NCBI RefSeq assembly: GCF_001499995.1
Contig: NZ_LQIU01000045.1
Location: 124,001 to 188,000, forward strand
Source: Mycobacterium sp. IS-1496
GTDB taxonomy: Bacteria > Actinomycetota > Actinomycetes > Mycobacteriales > Mycobacteriaceae
Direction of reading: 5' to 3'
Length of the DNA: 64,000 bases
The stretch's first letter is position 1. Every line of letters starts with the position of its first letter. Shown piece by piece: positions 25,405 to 34,032 of the stretch. The position numbers and the translations under genes are program-made. The notes under the pieces were generated by a model. That model was not told where the DNA came from. It did not search any database and was given only the letters and a program-made list of their open reading frames with translations.

Positions 25405-25845
25405 ATGACGATCGACTTCATCGGCGCCGGCTGGAACTTCCCGGTCGACGTCGACGCGACCGGCTCGGTTGCCCTGGCCACCGGCAGCCGTGACATCGAG
25501 CAGGCCATCCGCCTGATCCTGTGCACGTCACCCGGTGAGCGTCCGATGCGTCCCGAATTCGGCTGCCGCATCAACGATCACCTCTTCTCCCTCACCAACG
25601 AGGCGACCGCCGCGTCGATCGCGAACGACGTCCGGGCGGCGCTCGAACAGTGGGAGCCGCGCATCGACGTCGAGAACGTGCGGGTCGGTTACAGCCAAGT
25701 CGATTTCGGCACGTTCTACGTCGACGTGCAATACCGCATCCGGGGCGACAACGACGACCGCAACCTCGTGTTCCCGTTCTACGTCATCCCCGACGAGCCG
25801 CCCGCGCTCACCGGCACCCACCAACCCGCTCTGGGAGGCGGCTGA
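25405..25845 (+). CDS. gp25-like baseplate protein (Afp9-like)
   Basis: The protein has 146 residues of the T4 gp25/GPW family (GSRDIEQAIRLILCTSPGER, MRPEFGC, and NDVRAALEQWEPRIDVENV). The start at ATG 25405 is preferred because GGAGG lies 6 bases upstream; an ATG at 25399 would sit directly on that ribosome binding site. gp25 nucleates sheath assembly at the baseplate. The gene follows the PAAR gene with no spacer. Confidence 0.93.
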   Translation: MTIDFIGAGWNFPVDVDATGSVALATGSRDIEQAIRLILCTSPGERPMRPEFGCRINDHLFSLTNEATAASIANDVRAALEQWEPRIDVENVRVGYSQVDFGTFYVDVQYRIRGDNDDRNLVFPFYVIPDEPPALTGTHQPALGGG

Positions 25846-25846
25846 C

Positions 25847-27802
25847 ATGTTGCCCGCTCCGCGACTCGACGACCGTGACTTCCAGAGTCTCGTCGACGAC
25901 GCCCGCCGTCACATCCGCCGGAGCTGCCCGGCCTGGTCGGAACACAACATCTCCGACCCCGGGATCACCCTGGTCGAGACCGTCGCGATGATGCTGGATC
26001 AGCTGCTCTACCGCCTCAACCGCGTTCCCGACCGGCACTACGTGAAGTTCCTCGAACTGCTGGGCCTGGAGTTGCGCCCACCCGGTGCGGCGCAGGGTGA
26101 GGTGACGTTCTGGCTGTCCGCACCGCAACCGCAGACCGTCCGGGTCCGGGAGGGGATCGAGATCAGCACGGACCGAACCGATCTCGAGGAGCCGGTGGTG
26201 TTCTCCACGGCCGAACCACTCGACATCATCCCCTGCACACTGGAGTCCGGTCAGGTGGCGACGGTGGCGGCCGGCGGGATCCCGGTCGACCAGAACCCGA
26301 CCACCGGCACCGGATTCGCCTGTTTCTCGCCGATGCCCACGCCCGGAGACGCTCTGTTGATCGGCCTGAACGCGGCGGTGCCCCGCTGCGCGGTGCTGCT
26401 GCGCATCGTCTGCCAGGTCTCCGGAGTCGGGGTCGACCCCACCGATCCGCCCTACGTGTGGGAGGCCTGGACCGAACCCGGCGGGTGGCAGCCGTGTGAG
26501 GTCGATCGCGACGAGACCCAGGCCTTCAACCAACCCGGCGACGTCATCCTGCACGTCCCCAAGGGACATACGCTCGCCTCGCCGGAAACGCTCTCGGGCA
26601 CCCGTCGAGGATGGTTGCGCTGCCGACTGCTCGAACCGTCGCCCGGCCAGGACACCTACAGTGAGTCACCGCTGATCAACTCGATCAGCGCGGCCACCAA
26701 GGGCGGCACCATTCCGATCGTGCACGCCCGGGTCATCCGCGACGAGCTGCTCGGGATCTCCGACGGCACACCGGCACAACGCTTTCCCCTCAAGAACCGC
26801 CCGGTGCTGCCATGGGCGGCGACCACGCTGTCGGTGATCCGCGACGGCGACGCCACCGACTGGCACGCCGTGGAGAACTTCGCCTTCGAGAAGCGGGACA
26901 GCCCGAGCTTCCACGTCGATGCCGTCGCGGGTGAGGTCGTGTTCGGGCCCGCCGTGCGGGAAGGCGACGGCACCCTCACCCAGTACGGGAAGGTCCCGCC
27001 GAAGGGTGCCACGTTGAAGATGACGGCCTACCGGACGGGAGGCGGGCCCGCGGGCAACGTGCGCAAGGGCGCGATCCACGTGCTCAAGACCAGCGTGCCG
27101 TACGTGTCCACCGTGGAGAACCGGCGCTCCGCGGCCGGCGGCGCGCCCGCCGAGACCATCGACGACGCCAAGATCCGGGGACCGCTGCTGATCCGGTCCC
27201 GTGGCAGAGCAGTGACGGCGGAGGATTTCGAGGAACTGGCCCGCGAGGCGGCGCCGGGCGTCGCGCGGGTGCACTGCCTGACACCGTCCAGTCCCGGCGA
27301 GGCGGGCATCGTCCGGTTGCTGGTCGTACCGAACGTGTCCAGCGATGCGCTCGACGCCGTCCGCAGGGAAGACCTCGACCTGTCCGAGGAAACGAAGGCA
27401 CGCATCAAGGCCCACCTCGACGAGCGCAAGCTCGCAGGAACCCAAGTGCGCGTCAAAGAGCCCGCCTACCAAGGGCTGACCGTCGTGGCGACACTGACGC
27501 CGCTGGCGGGGTATCGGCGCGACCGGCTCCGCGACGACGTGCTGAGGGCGCTCAACCGGCTGCTTCACCCCCTCACGGGTGGATACGACGGAACCGGATG
27601 GCCGATCGGACGACCGGTGCAACGGCACGAACTGGCCGCCGCGCTCGCGTGGACGCCGGGCGTCGACATGGCCAAAGAGCTGACACTGGACCTGTACCCG
27701 GCCGACGTCACCACCGGTGCGCGCGGCGAGAGGGTCGACACATTGCTGCTCAACCCCGACGCGCTCGTCCTGTCCCACCGGCACAAGGTGCAGTGGAGAT
27801 GA
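25847..27802 (+). CDS. gpJ/Afp11-like baseplate protein
   Basis: The protein has 651 residues from ATG 25847, with GGGAGG 8 bases upstream. The N-terminus (LPAPRLDDRDFQSLVDDARR, WSEHNISDPGITLVE, MMLDQLLYRLNRVPDRHY) is the classic opening of Afp11/baseplate-J wedge proteins. The C-terminal half contains RSRGRAVTAEDFEELAREAA and VRLLVVPNV. It forms the baseplate wedge that triggers sheath contraction. It overlaps the next gene by 4 bases (ATGA). Confidence 0.92.
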   Translation: MLPAPRLDDRDFQSLVDDARRHIRRSCPAWSEHNISDPGITLVETVAMMLDQLLYRLNRVPDRHYVKFLELLGLELRPPGAAQGEVTFWLSAPQPQTVRVREGIEISTDRTDLEEPVVFSTAEPLDIIPCTLESGQVATVAAGGIPVDQNPTTGTGFACFSPMPTPGDALLIGLNAAVPRCAVLLRIVCQVSGVGVDPTDPPYVWEAWTEPGGWQPCEVDRDETQAFNQPGDVILHVPKGHTLASPETLSGTRRGWLRCRLLEPSPGQDTYSESPLINSISAATKGGTIPIVHARVIRDELLGISDGTPAQRFPLKNRPVLPWAATTLSVIRDGDATDWHAVENFAFEKRDSPSFHVDAVAGEVVFGPAVREGDGTLTQYGKVPPKGATLKMTAYRTGGGPAGNVRKGAIHVLKTSVPYVSTVENRRSAAGGAPAETIDDAKIRGPLLIRSRGRAVTAEDFEELAREAAPGVARVHCLTPSSPGEAGIVRLLVVPNVSSDALDAVRREDLDLSEETKARIKAHLDERKLAGTQVRVKEPAYQGLTVVATLTPLAGYRRDRLRDDVLRALNRLLHPLTGGYDGTGWPIGRPVQRHELAAALAWTPGVDMAKELTLDLYPADVTTGARGERVDTLLLNPDALVLSHRHKVQWR

Positions 27803-28335
27803 CGGTGAATCGCCCGGCCTGCGACCTGAGTTCGCCGCTGCCCCTGATCGAGACGATGCCGGGGGTGTACCGCAGCGACCCGATGACGCAATCGCTGTGC
27901 GGCGTCTTCGACGAGCTGCTCGCCCCGGTGTTCGCGGTGCTCGACGGGTTTCCCGCGTACCTCGACCCCGCCACCACGCCGGAGGCCATGCTGGACTGGC
28001 TGGCCGCCTGGATCGGCCTCGCATTCGACGGCCACGTCGACGCCCAGCGCAAACGGGAACTCGTCATGTCCGGTGTCGCCCTGCTGCCGTGGCGGGGCAC
28101 CGCGAGAGCCATTCGCGCAGCGGTCAACTCAGTGTTCGACCAGCCGGTCGAGATCCTGGAGCCGGCTCCGGGCGAGGCGCCGGTGCTGCTGGTCCGGTTG
28201 GTCACCGACACGCCCGACGGTGTCGATCTCAGCCGCCTCGACGCGATCGTGGCCGCGGTGAAACCCGCCCATCTCCCGCACCGGGTGGAGGCCGTCGCCC
28301 GCGACGGTCACCGGCCGACGGCCAACTCCGCTTGA
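27799..28335 (+). CDS. gpI-like phage tail/baseplate protein
   Basis: The protein has 178 residues from ATG 27799. The segments YRSDPMTQSLCGVFDELLAP and LDPATTPEAMLDWLAAWIGL match the P2 gpI-like tail protein domain in CIS baseplates, which completes the wedge with the gpJ-like protein. It is the last gene of the structural operon. Its last 28 bases overlap the end of the convergent SARP-type regulator gene. No tail fibre gene follows. Confidence 0.88.
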   Translation: MTVNRPACDLSSPLPLIETMPGVYRSDPMTQSLCGVFDELLAPVFAVLDGFPAYLDPATTPEAMLDWLAAWIGLAFDGHVDAQRKRELVMSGVALLPWRGTARAIRAAVNSVFDQPVEILEPAPGEAPVLLVRLVTDTPDGVDLSRLDAIVAAVKPAHLPHRVEAVARDGHRPTANSA

Positions 28336-30953
28336 ATGCGGGCACATTCGCGTCGGCTGAGCTCGGCGGCACTGGGGTCGCCGCCGCTTTCGTGCAGTTC
28401 GGCCATCAACAGCCACGGACCCTCCTGGTACGGGTCGAGGTCCACGGACTGCTGCGCCGCGGCCAGCGCCTCGGCTCCCCTGCCCCGCGCACGGTGGTCG
28501 GCCGCCAGGCCCGCCGCGGCCGACGCGGCGGCACGGCGCAAGCGCTGCCGTTCGTCGTCCACCGGGTCGGCGGCCACCCCGGGCAGCAGATCCCCCGTGT
28601 AGACGACCAGCGCCCGGCGCCGCGCCGCGATCCGGCCGTCGACGTCGCCTCGCGCGGATGCGGTGGCCGCCGCCGTCATCGCCGCGCCGAAGTCCACGAC
28701 GTCGACGGCCGAACCCGCGGGCAGGCAGAGGCGGTAGCACTCACCGCGGCGCTCGACGGTGACCGGGCCGTCGCCGAACAGGTTGCGCACACTCGACACC
28801 GCAACCTGCAGCCGGTGACATGCGGCGGTGTGCGGGGCACCCGGCCACAACGCCTCTTCGAGGAACTCGCGGTGGTGATCGATGCCGGGAGCCAGCGCGA
28901 GGAGCTGCAACACGCTGCGCGCCTGCGGTCTCAACCGGCTCAGGTCGACCGGCGCGCCCGCCACCTCGATGCGGAACTCACCGAAGCAGCGGACGGCCAC
29001 CGGCACCGGCGTCGTCTTCCGGATCGGGGCGTCGGTGCACCAGCGCGCCAGCATCGGCGCATCCAACTCGGTGAATCGCGCCGCCGCATCGGTCAATTCG
29101 ACCGACGGCATGCCGAACGCCCTCTTGCTCAGACCGACCGCCAGGGTCAGCAGGGCCCCACCCCACACGTCGCCGCGGGCGTCACACGCCGCGATCACCT
29201 CGGCGCAGCACTCCAGTCGCCATGCGGCGTCACCGGAGCGGGCGAGCGCCAACTGCTGCAACCCGTGCGCCAGGCGGGCCAGCCACGGCAGTCCGTTGGC
29301 CTCGGCGAGTGCCGCGACGTCGCTGGTGCCCGAGGAATCGTCCAGGTCTCCGGCGTCGGCACGCAGCACGTCGAGCACCTCCCACGCCAGATCGGCGGCG
29401 ATCGCCACGGCGGCGCCGGCACTCTCGTCGCGGCGCACCGACGCGATCGCCGTACGGGCCCAGTCGGTGTCAGCGGCGACCAACGCGACCAGACCGCGCG
29501 CCAGCCGAACCCCCGCGTCACCGGTCGTCGGGGCACAGGCGCGCAGGTCCGGTGTCTCACGCAGCCCGTCCCGCAGCACCCGGCTCCAATGCCGGAACGC
29601 CGGAGCGCATCCTGCCGTCGCCGGAAGCCAGCCCGTCACCGCCTGCGCTTCCGACGCGCAGATCTCGCTGAACCGCCGCTCGTCATAACAGCTCTGGCTG
29701 ACGACGTAGGCGTCCTTGGCGGCCTGCAGCGCGCCGTCACGGGCGAGCCGACGGGCGTTGGCCAACGACAGCCAGGGGTCGCGCCGGAACGTCACCGGCG
29801 GCAGGAGATCCTCTCCGATTCCGTCCGCGCCGGCCCTGCGGATCAGGCGGGAGACCGCGGGCCAGTCCTCGGCCTTGGCGAAAGCCCTGGTGGCCGAACG
29901 CAGATCGCCCAGCGACTCCAGCACCACACCGCTGCGGGCGTACCACGCGCGGGCTCCGTCGCTGCCGTACTCCTCGACCAACGCCAACTCGAGATGGGTC
30001 TGCAGCACCTCGTGATAGCGGAAGTGCAGACCGTCGTCGTCGGTCGACGTGAACAGCTGTTCGCGGTCGAGCATCTCGAGCACCCGATGGCTACCGCCGG
30101 TGTTGAGCAGCGCATCGCAGGCGGGCCCGGACAGTCGACCGAGGGTGCAGGTCCGGAGGAGGAACACCCGCCGGTCATCGGGTAGCGCGCCCAGGACGTT
30201 TCGGGCCAGATAGGAGCGGACCAGCTTCGACCGTCCACCGAGGTCCGACACCGCCTGGTGCCGCTCGGCCGCGCTTCGCCCGGTCGTGGCGAGGTGGAAC
30301 AACTGCAGTCCAGCCGCCCACCCCCCGGTGCGCCGGGTCAGGGCCGCGGCCGCCTCGGGACGCAGGGGTTGGTGGTAGACGTTGGCGAACAGTTCCTCGA
30401 CTTCCCATGAGCGGAAGCGCAATTGGTCACTGCCGGTTTCGTGGAAGGTCCCCGAGACCCGCAGGCGCGGGATGTTGATGTCAGGGGTCCGCCGCGACCC
30501 CAGGATGACGCGCAGCCGCCGGGGCCGCAGGGACAGGAACCGCTCCAGCGCGTGCTCGGCCGGGGTTTCGGCGATCTCGTGCAGATCGTCGAGGATCACC
30601 AGCGCGTCGGGACCGGACCAGCTGTCCAGGGCGGACAGCAGCGTGTCCATCGAGCGGGCGTCGCCGGTCCCGCACACGGGGCCCAGCGCGGCGGCGAGGT
30701 GCGTGACGAACCGCGACTCCGCGCCGTCGTCGTCGGTGACCCGGTACCACCCGACCGGACCGCCGCGTGCCGCGGCCACCCGGGACAGCAGGGTGGTCTT
30801 ACCGGAGCCTGCGGGAGCGACCACCAGATCGACGACGGTGGACGGCGCGTCGAGCAGCGCTGACTCCAGACGGGGACGCGCCAGGCCGGTCGCCTCCGGT
30901 GCGCGCAGTTTCTCGCGGAACACGACACCGTCGCAGCGCACTCGTGTGCTCAT
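28308..30953 (-). CDS. STAND-type NTPase regulator with SARP/BTAD domain
   Basis: The protein has 881 residues from ATG 30953, preceded by GGGGGTGG. The N-terminal MalT-like NTPase has Walker A APAGSGKTT at 46-54 and Walker B VILDDLHE near 116. A helical/TPR-like middle follows. At about 645-735 is an OmpR-like DNA-binding domain of the SARP type (VAVRCFGEFRIEVAGAPVDL, HHREFLEEALWPG, RLQVAVSSVRNLF) and then a BTAD domain to the end. Such large regulators sense a ligand and switch on gene clusters in actinobacteria. It lies on the opposite strand, tail to tail with the structural operon and 31 bp downstream of the LuxR-type giant regulator. It probably controls the island. Confidence 0.85.
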   Translation of the reverse strand: MSTRVRCDGVVFREKLRAPEATGLARPRLESALLDAPSTVVDLVVAPAGSGKTTLLSRVAAARGGPVGWYRVTDDDGAESRFVTHLAAALGPVCGTGDARSMDTLLSALDSWSGPDALVILDDLHEIAETPAEHALERFLSLRPRRLRVILGSRRTPDINIPRLRVSGTFHETGSDQLRFRSWEVEELFANVYHQPLRPEAAAALTRRTGGWAAGLQLFHLATTGRSAAERHQAVSDLGGRSKLVRSYLARNVLGALPDDRRVFLLRTCTLGRLSGPACDALLNTGGSHRVLEMLDREQLFTSTDDDGLHFRYHEVLQTHLELALVEEYGSDGARAWYARSGVVLESLGDLRSATRAFAKAEDWPAVSRLIRRAGADGIGEDLLPPVTFRRDPWLSLANARRLARDGALQAAKDAYVVSQSCYDERRFSEICASEAQAVTGWLPATAGCAPAFRHWSRVLRDGLRETPDLRACAPTTGDAGVRLARGLVALVAADTDWARTAIASVRRDESAGAAVAIAADLAWEVLDVLRADAGDLDDSSGTSDVAALAEANGLPWLARLAHGLQQLALARSGDAAWRLECCAEVIAACDARGDVWGGALLTLAVGLSKRAFGMPSVELTDAAARFTELDAPMLARWCTDAPIRKTTPVPVAVRCFGEFRIEVAGAPVDLSRLRPQARSVLQLLALAPGIDHHREFLEEALWPGAPHTAACHRLQVAVSSVRNLFGDGPVTVERRGECYRLCLPAGSAVDVVDFGAAMTAAATASARGDVDGRIAARRRALVVYTGDLLPGVAADPVDDERQRLRRAAASAAAGLAADHRARGRGAEALAAAQQSVDLDPYQEGPWLLMAELHESGGDPSAAELSRRECARIQAELAVGR

Positions 30954-30984
30954 CTCGGCCACCCCCACGATCCGCGGACCGAAT

Positions 30985-33627
30985 CTACGGCGCTTGCCCG
31001 GGCACCCGCGTGAGTAGCGGACTACTCGATTTGCGGGCAGGCTGTCTGCGCACCGCGGCCGCGAGGTCCGCCCGGTCACGCAGATCCAGCTTCGCGCAGG
31101 ACCGGTAGATGTGGTTCTCCACGGTTCGCACCGACACCGTCAACCGTTCGGCCACCTCACGATTCGTCAGCCCCTCCGCGACCAGCACCGCGACTTCGAG
31201 TTCGCGGGAACTGAGCGGCAACGGGCGGGCGGCGGAGCCGATGGCGGGCGTGATCGCGCCGCCACACTCAGCTGCCAATTTCAGCGCCCGCGCGGCAGAG
31301 TCGGCGCCCTTGCGCGGCCACCCGTCGATCTCGTGAAGCACGGCCGCCTGGGCCGCCGAGTCCGCAGCGGACAGGAGGTAGCCGGCCTCCTGGTAGTCAC
31401 GGCTGACCGCGTCGAGGCGCTCGGCGTCCGCCGAGGCAAGCGCGGCGGCGTGGCGCCGATGCAGGTTGACCACCCCACCGTCGACCACCCGCGCCAGCGC
31501 CGCCAGGCGGGGCGCCGCGGCACGGTCACCGAAGCGGGCCGCGTGGTGCAGCGCTTCCGCCTCGACGGCGAACTGCCCCGAGCGGTGCGCCAGGTCCGCC
31601 GCGGTGCGCGCCAGGTCGATGGCGGTGCGCCCGCCACCCCGGGCCGCCACCATCCACGCCTTCGCGATCAGGGCCTGCGGATGATGTAGCGCCATATGGG
31701 GTCCGAGCTGTCCGGTCGTCTCGGCCAGCACCCGTTCGGCACTCTTCGTGTCCCCCAGCGCGGAGTACGCCCGCACCAGCAGAAGCCGCGCCACGAGCCG
31801 CCACGGCATCGAGTTCTCCGCGTTCAGCGCTGCGAGCGCCTGTTCGAGAGAGGACACCGCGTCCGGGAAGTGGCCGCGGTACACCTCGACGCAGCCCGCC
31901 ATGATCTTGGTGATCGCCCACCCGACGAACTGCCCGCACGATGAGAACCGGGCGCACTGCGCCACCGCCGCGTCGGCGGCGTCGAGTTCCCCGGAGTACA
32001 CCCGCGCGACGACCAGGCCGTAGCGGATCATGAACCTGATCATCCCGTCGGTCGGGGTCAGGTCGGGCCGGCAGAGCGCGGCGATCGGTTCGAAGCCGTC
32101 GCCGTGACCGATCGCGGGAAGGGCCAAACCGGCTGCCAGAGCGGCGAATTCCACCGCCTGCTCCGGCGCGTCGGGATTGTCGATCACCGCCCGCGCGGCG
32201 TGCAGTCCGTCGGCGATCCTGTTCTCGTGCACGGCCATCGCCGCCCCCACCGCGGACACGATCGCGCGCAGCGCAGGGTGCGCGACCCGACGGTGCAGCA
32301 CACCCAGGAGCCGATGGGCCCGCTCGACGTCGCCCACCGCCCAGAACAGGATCGACAGACGCGGAAGGCCCCAGAGCACCAGTTGCGACTCGTCGAGGGC
32401 GGCGGGGTCGAAGAGGGCGAGGATGTCGTCGGCCTCGGCGGCGCGCCCCTGCCACAGCAGGGCCCGGGACAGCAGGCCCGCCGCCCGCAGATCGCCGTGG
32501 CGTTCGAAGGCCAAGCGGGCGAAGCGCTCCGCCGTCTCCAGGTTCGCCAGGAACAGGGCGTCCTTGCCCGCATCGATCAGCAACGCGTCGTCGACGTCTC
32601 GATCACTGCCGACGTAGAGCTCGGCGAGGCGGATGCGGGTCGCCGCCGAGTCGGGCTCACGGGTGGAGAGCACGTCGACGATCCGGCCCCGCAGCCGCCG
32701 TGCCGATGCGGTGCCGATGCGCTGTCGGATCACGTCCCCGAACAACGGATGGCTTATCCGGGCGTTGAGTTGACCACCGTCCTGGACGACGTGGATCAAC
32801 CCCTGGGTCTCACCGGCGTCGACGGCCTCCGCGCCGGCCAACGCACACAGGGTGTCGAGGTCCAGCGGTTCGTACAGCGCGAGCACCTTCAAGGCCGACA
32901 GTGCCTCGGCGCCCGCCCGGTCGAGGCGGGCTTCCAGCAACGCCACCATCCCGGACGACACGGCCGCGTGGCCGCGCAGTTGCCACACGCCGTTCACCTC
33001 GGTGAGTGCGCCGGCAGCCAGCGCGCCCTCGACGAGATGCCGCAGGAACAGCGGGTTACCGCTCGACGAATTCCACATCACGTCGGCGGACAGCCCCTCG
33101 ACGGTGCCCCGCAGAACTCTTTGCACCAGTGAAATGCATTGCGACTTCGTGAAGGGGTGCAACTCCAGACGCTCGAGAATTCCGTCCTTCCACAATGACG
33201 TGACCGCATCAGGAACCGCTTCGCCGCTCCGCACCGTCGCGATGATCCGTCCGCTGCCCTCGACGGCGACCTGGTGGAGCAACGTTGCCGACAACTGGTC
33301 GAGAAGATGGGCGTCGTCGACCCCGAGCACGGTGTCGTCGGCGTCGAGGAGTGCCTCGCGGGCCGAAGTCAGCAGGGCGATCGGATCGCGGGCGGCGGTC
33401 ATGGTGACCCACGGCGCAAAGGCGCCGAGCGGGATGACTTTCGAGGATTCCGTGCATGACGCCCACCGGACGGACGGGATCGTGGCCGTCGCGGTTCTGG
33501 CGAGCGTCGTCTTGCCGACGCCCGCCTGACCGACCAGCACCACCCCGCGTTTGTCCGCATCGCTGAGTGCGGAACGGATGAAGTCGCGTTCCCCCGCACG
33601 GTCGAGCAACTGCCAACGGTTGCCCAC
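30985..33627 (-). CDS. LAL-type giant LuxR regulator (AAA/STAND ATPase)
   Basis: The protein has 880 residues from GTG 33627. Walker A is VGQAGVGKTT at 32-41, and Walker B is VLGVDDAHLL at about 100-109. Helical repeats fill the middle, and a LuxR helix-turn-helix lies near residues 810-865 (SSRELEVAVLVAEGLTNREV, TVSVRTVENHI). Large ATP-binding LuxR proteins respond to inducers and activate operons. It is followed after 31 bp by the SARP-type regulator on the same strand, so the two form a regulator operon at the right edge of the island. From memory, a large regulator of this class also borders the Streptomyces CIS locus. Confidence 0.85.
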   Translation of the reverse strand: MGNRWQLLDRAGERDFIRSALSDADKRGVVLVGQAGVGKTTLARTATATIPSVRWASCTESSKVIPLGAFAPWVTMTAARDPIALLTSAREALLDADDTVLGVDDAHLLDQLSATLLHQVAVEGSGRIIATVRSGEAVPDAVTSLWKDGILERLELHPFTKSQCISLVQRVLRGTVEGLSADVMWNSSSGNPLFLRHLVEGALAAGALTEVNGVWQLRGHAAVSSGMVALLEARLDRAGAEALSALKVLALYEPLDLDTLCALAGAEAVDAGETQGLIHVVQDGGQLNARISHPLFGDVIRQRIGTASARRLRGRIVDVLSTREPDSAATRIRLAELYVGSDRDVDDALLIDAGKDALFLANLETAERFARLAFERHGDLRAAGLLSRALLWQGRAAEADDILALFDPAALDESQLVLWGLPRLSILFWAVGDVERAHRLLGVLHRRVAHPALRAIVSAVGAAMAVHENRIADGLHAARAVIDNPDAPEQAVEFAALAAGLALPAIGHGDGFEPIAALCRPDLTPTDGMIRFMIRYGLVVARVYSGELDAADAAVAQCARFSSCGQFVGWAITKIMAGCVEVYRGHFPDAVSSLEQALAALNAENSMPWRLVARLLLVRAYSALGDTKSAERVLAETTGQLGPHMALHHPQALIAKAWMVAARGGGRTAIDLARTAADLAHRSGQFAVEAEALHHAARFGDRAAAPRLAALARVVDGGVVNLHRRHAAALASADAERLDAVSRDYQEAGYLLSAADSAAQAAVLHEIDGWPRKGADSAARALKLAAECGGAITPAIGSAARPLPLSSRELEVAVLVAEGLTNREVAERLTVSVRTVENHIYRSCAKLDLRDRADLAAAVRRQPARKSSSPLLTRVPGQAP

Positions 33628-34032
33628 GCGTCGAATTGTAGATTCGTCTTGTAACGAGTAAGAAGTCGATTTCCGGACTTTTCACGATACTTTGAAAGCG
33701 AAAGGATCTGCGGAGTTCGGCGTGGCCGCTGCCGGTGCCGACAAGACTTCCGCACCTTCACATATCCCGTTAACGAAACGCAATGGCGGTCAGCGGCCCG
33801 CGTATCGAATATCCGAAAATGGTGGCTGAAACGTGTTCACGCACAGTTGTCAGTCGAATAGGCGCTTTTCGTCGAACCGCATTTTCCGCAACTATCGTCA
33901 CGTTCTCCGCGCGAGCGGCTATCGCCCCGGTGATCTGGACCTATGGCGCGACGGCCGCTCGCATCTCGTTGCTGCGGATTCGTCAGCGAACGGTAGTCTG
34001 CCCCCAGCGCACGAGGACCTGTTGGGGGCGCG
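33628..34032. other. 405-bp intergenic region at the right island edge
   Basis: This gap lies between the divergent LAL regulator gene and the membrane protein gene. It is clearly richer in A and T than its surroundings, especially 33628-33720 and 33765-33900. No reading frame in it has a convincing start, codon bias or motif. It should contain the promoter of the regulator operon (minus) and of the 34033 gene (plus). No attachment-site repeat is evident by eye. Confidence 0.6.

Noticed and set aside
17417..28335. Prophage
   Set aside because: Only tail-type genes occur; there is no capsid, portal, terminase, integrase, holin or lysin gene, and the ATPase, DUF4157 and Pvc16-like genes are CIS markers.
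3384..28335. Type VI secretion system (because of VgrG, PAAR, gp25 and DUF2235)
   Set aside because: No TssJ/L/M membrane complex, ClpV or TssB/TssC pair is present. A single Afp-type sheath, LysM hub and Pvc15-like ATPase fit an eCIS.
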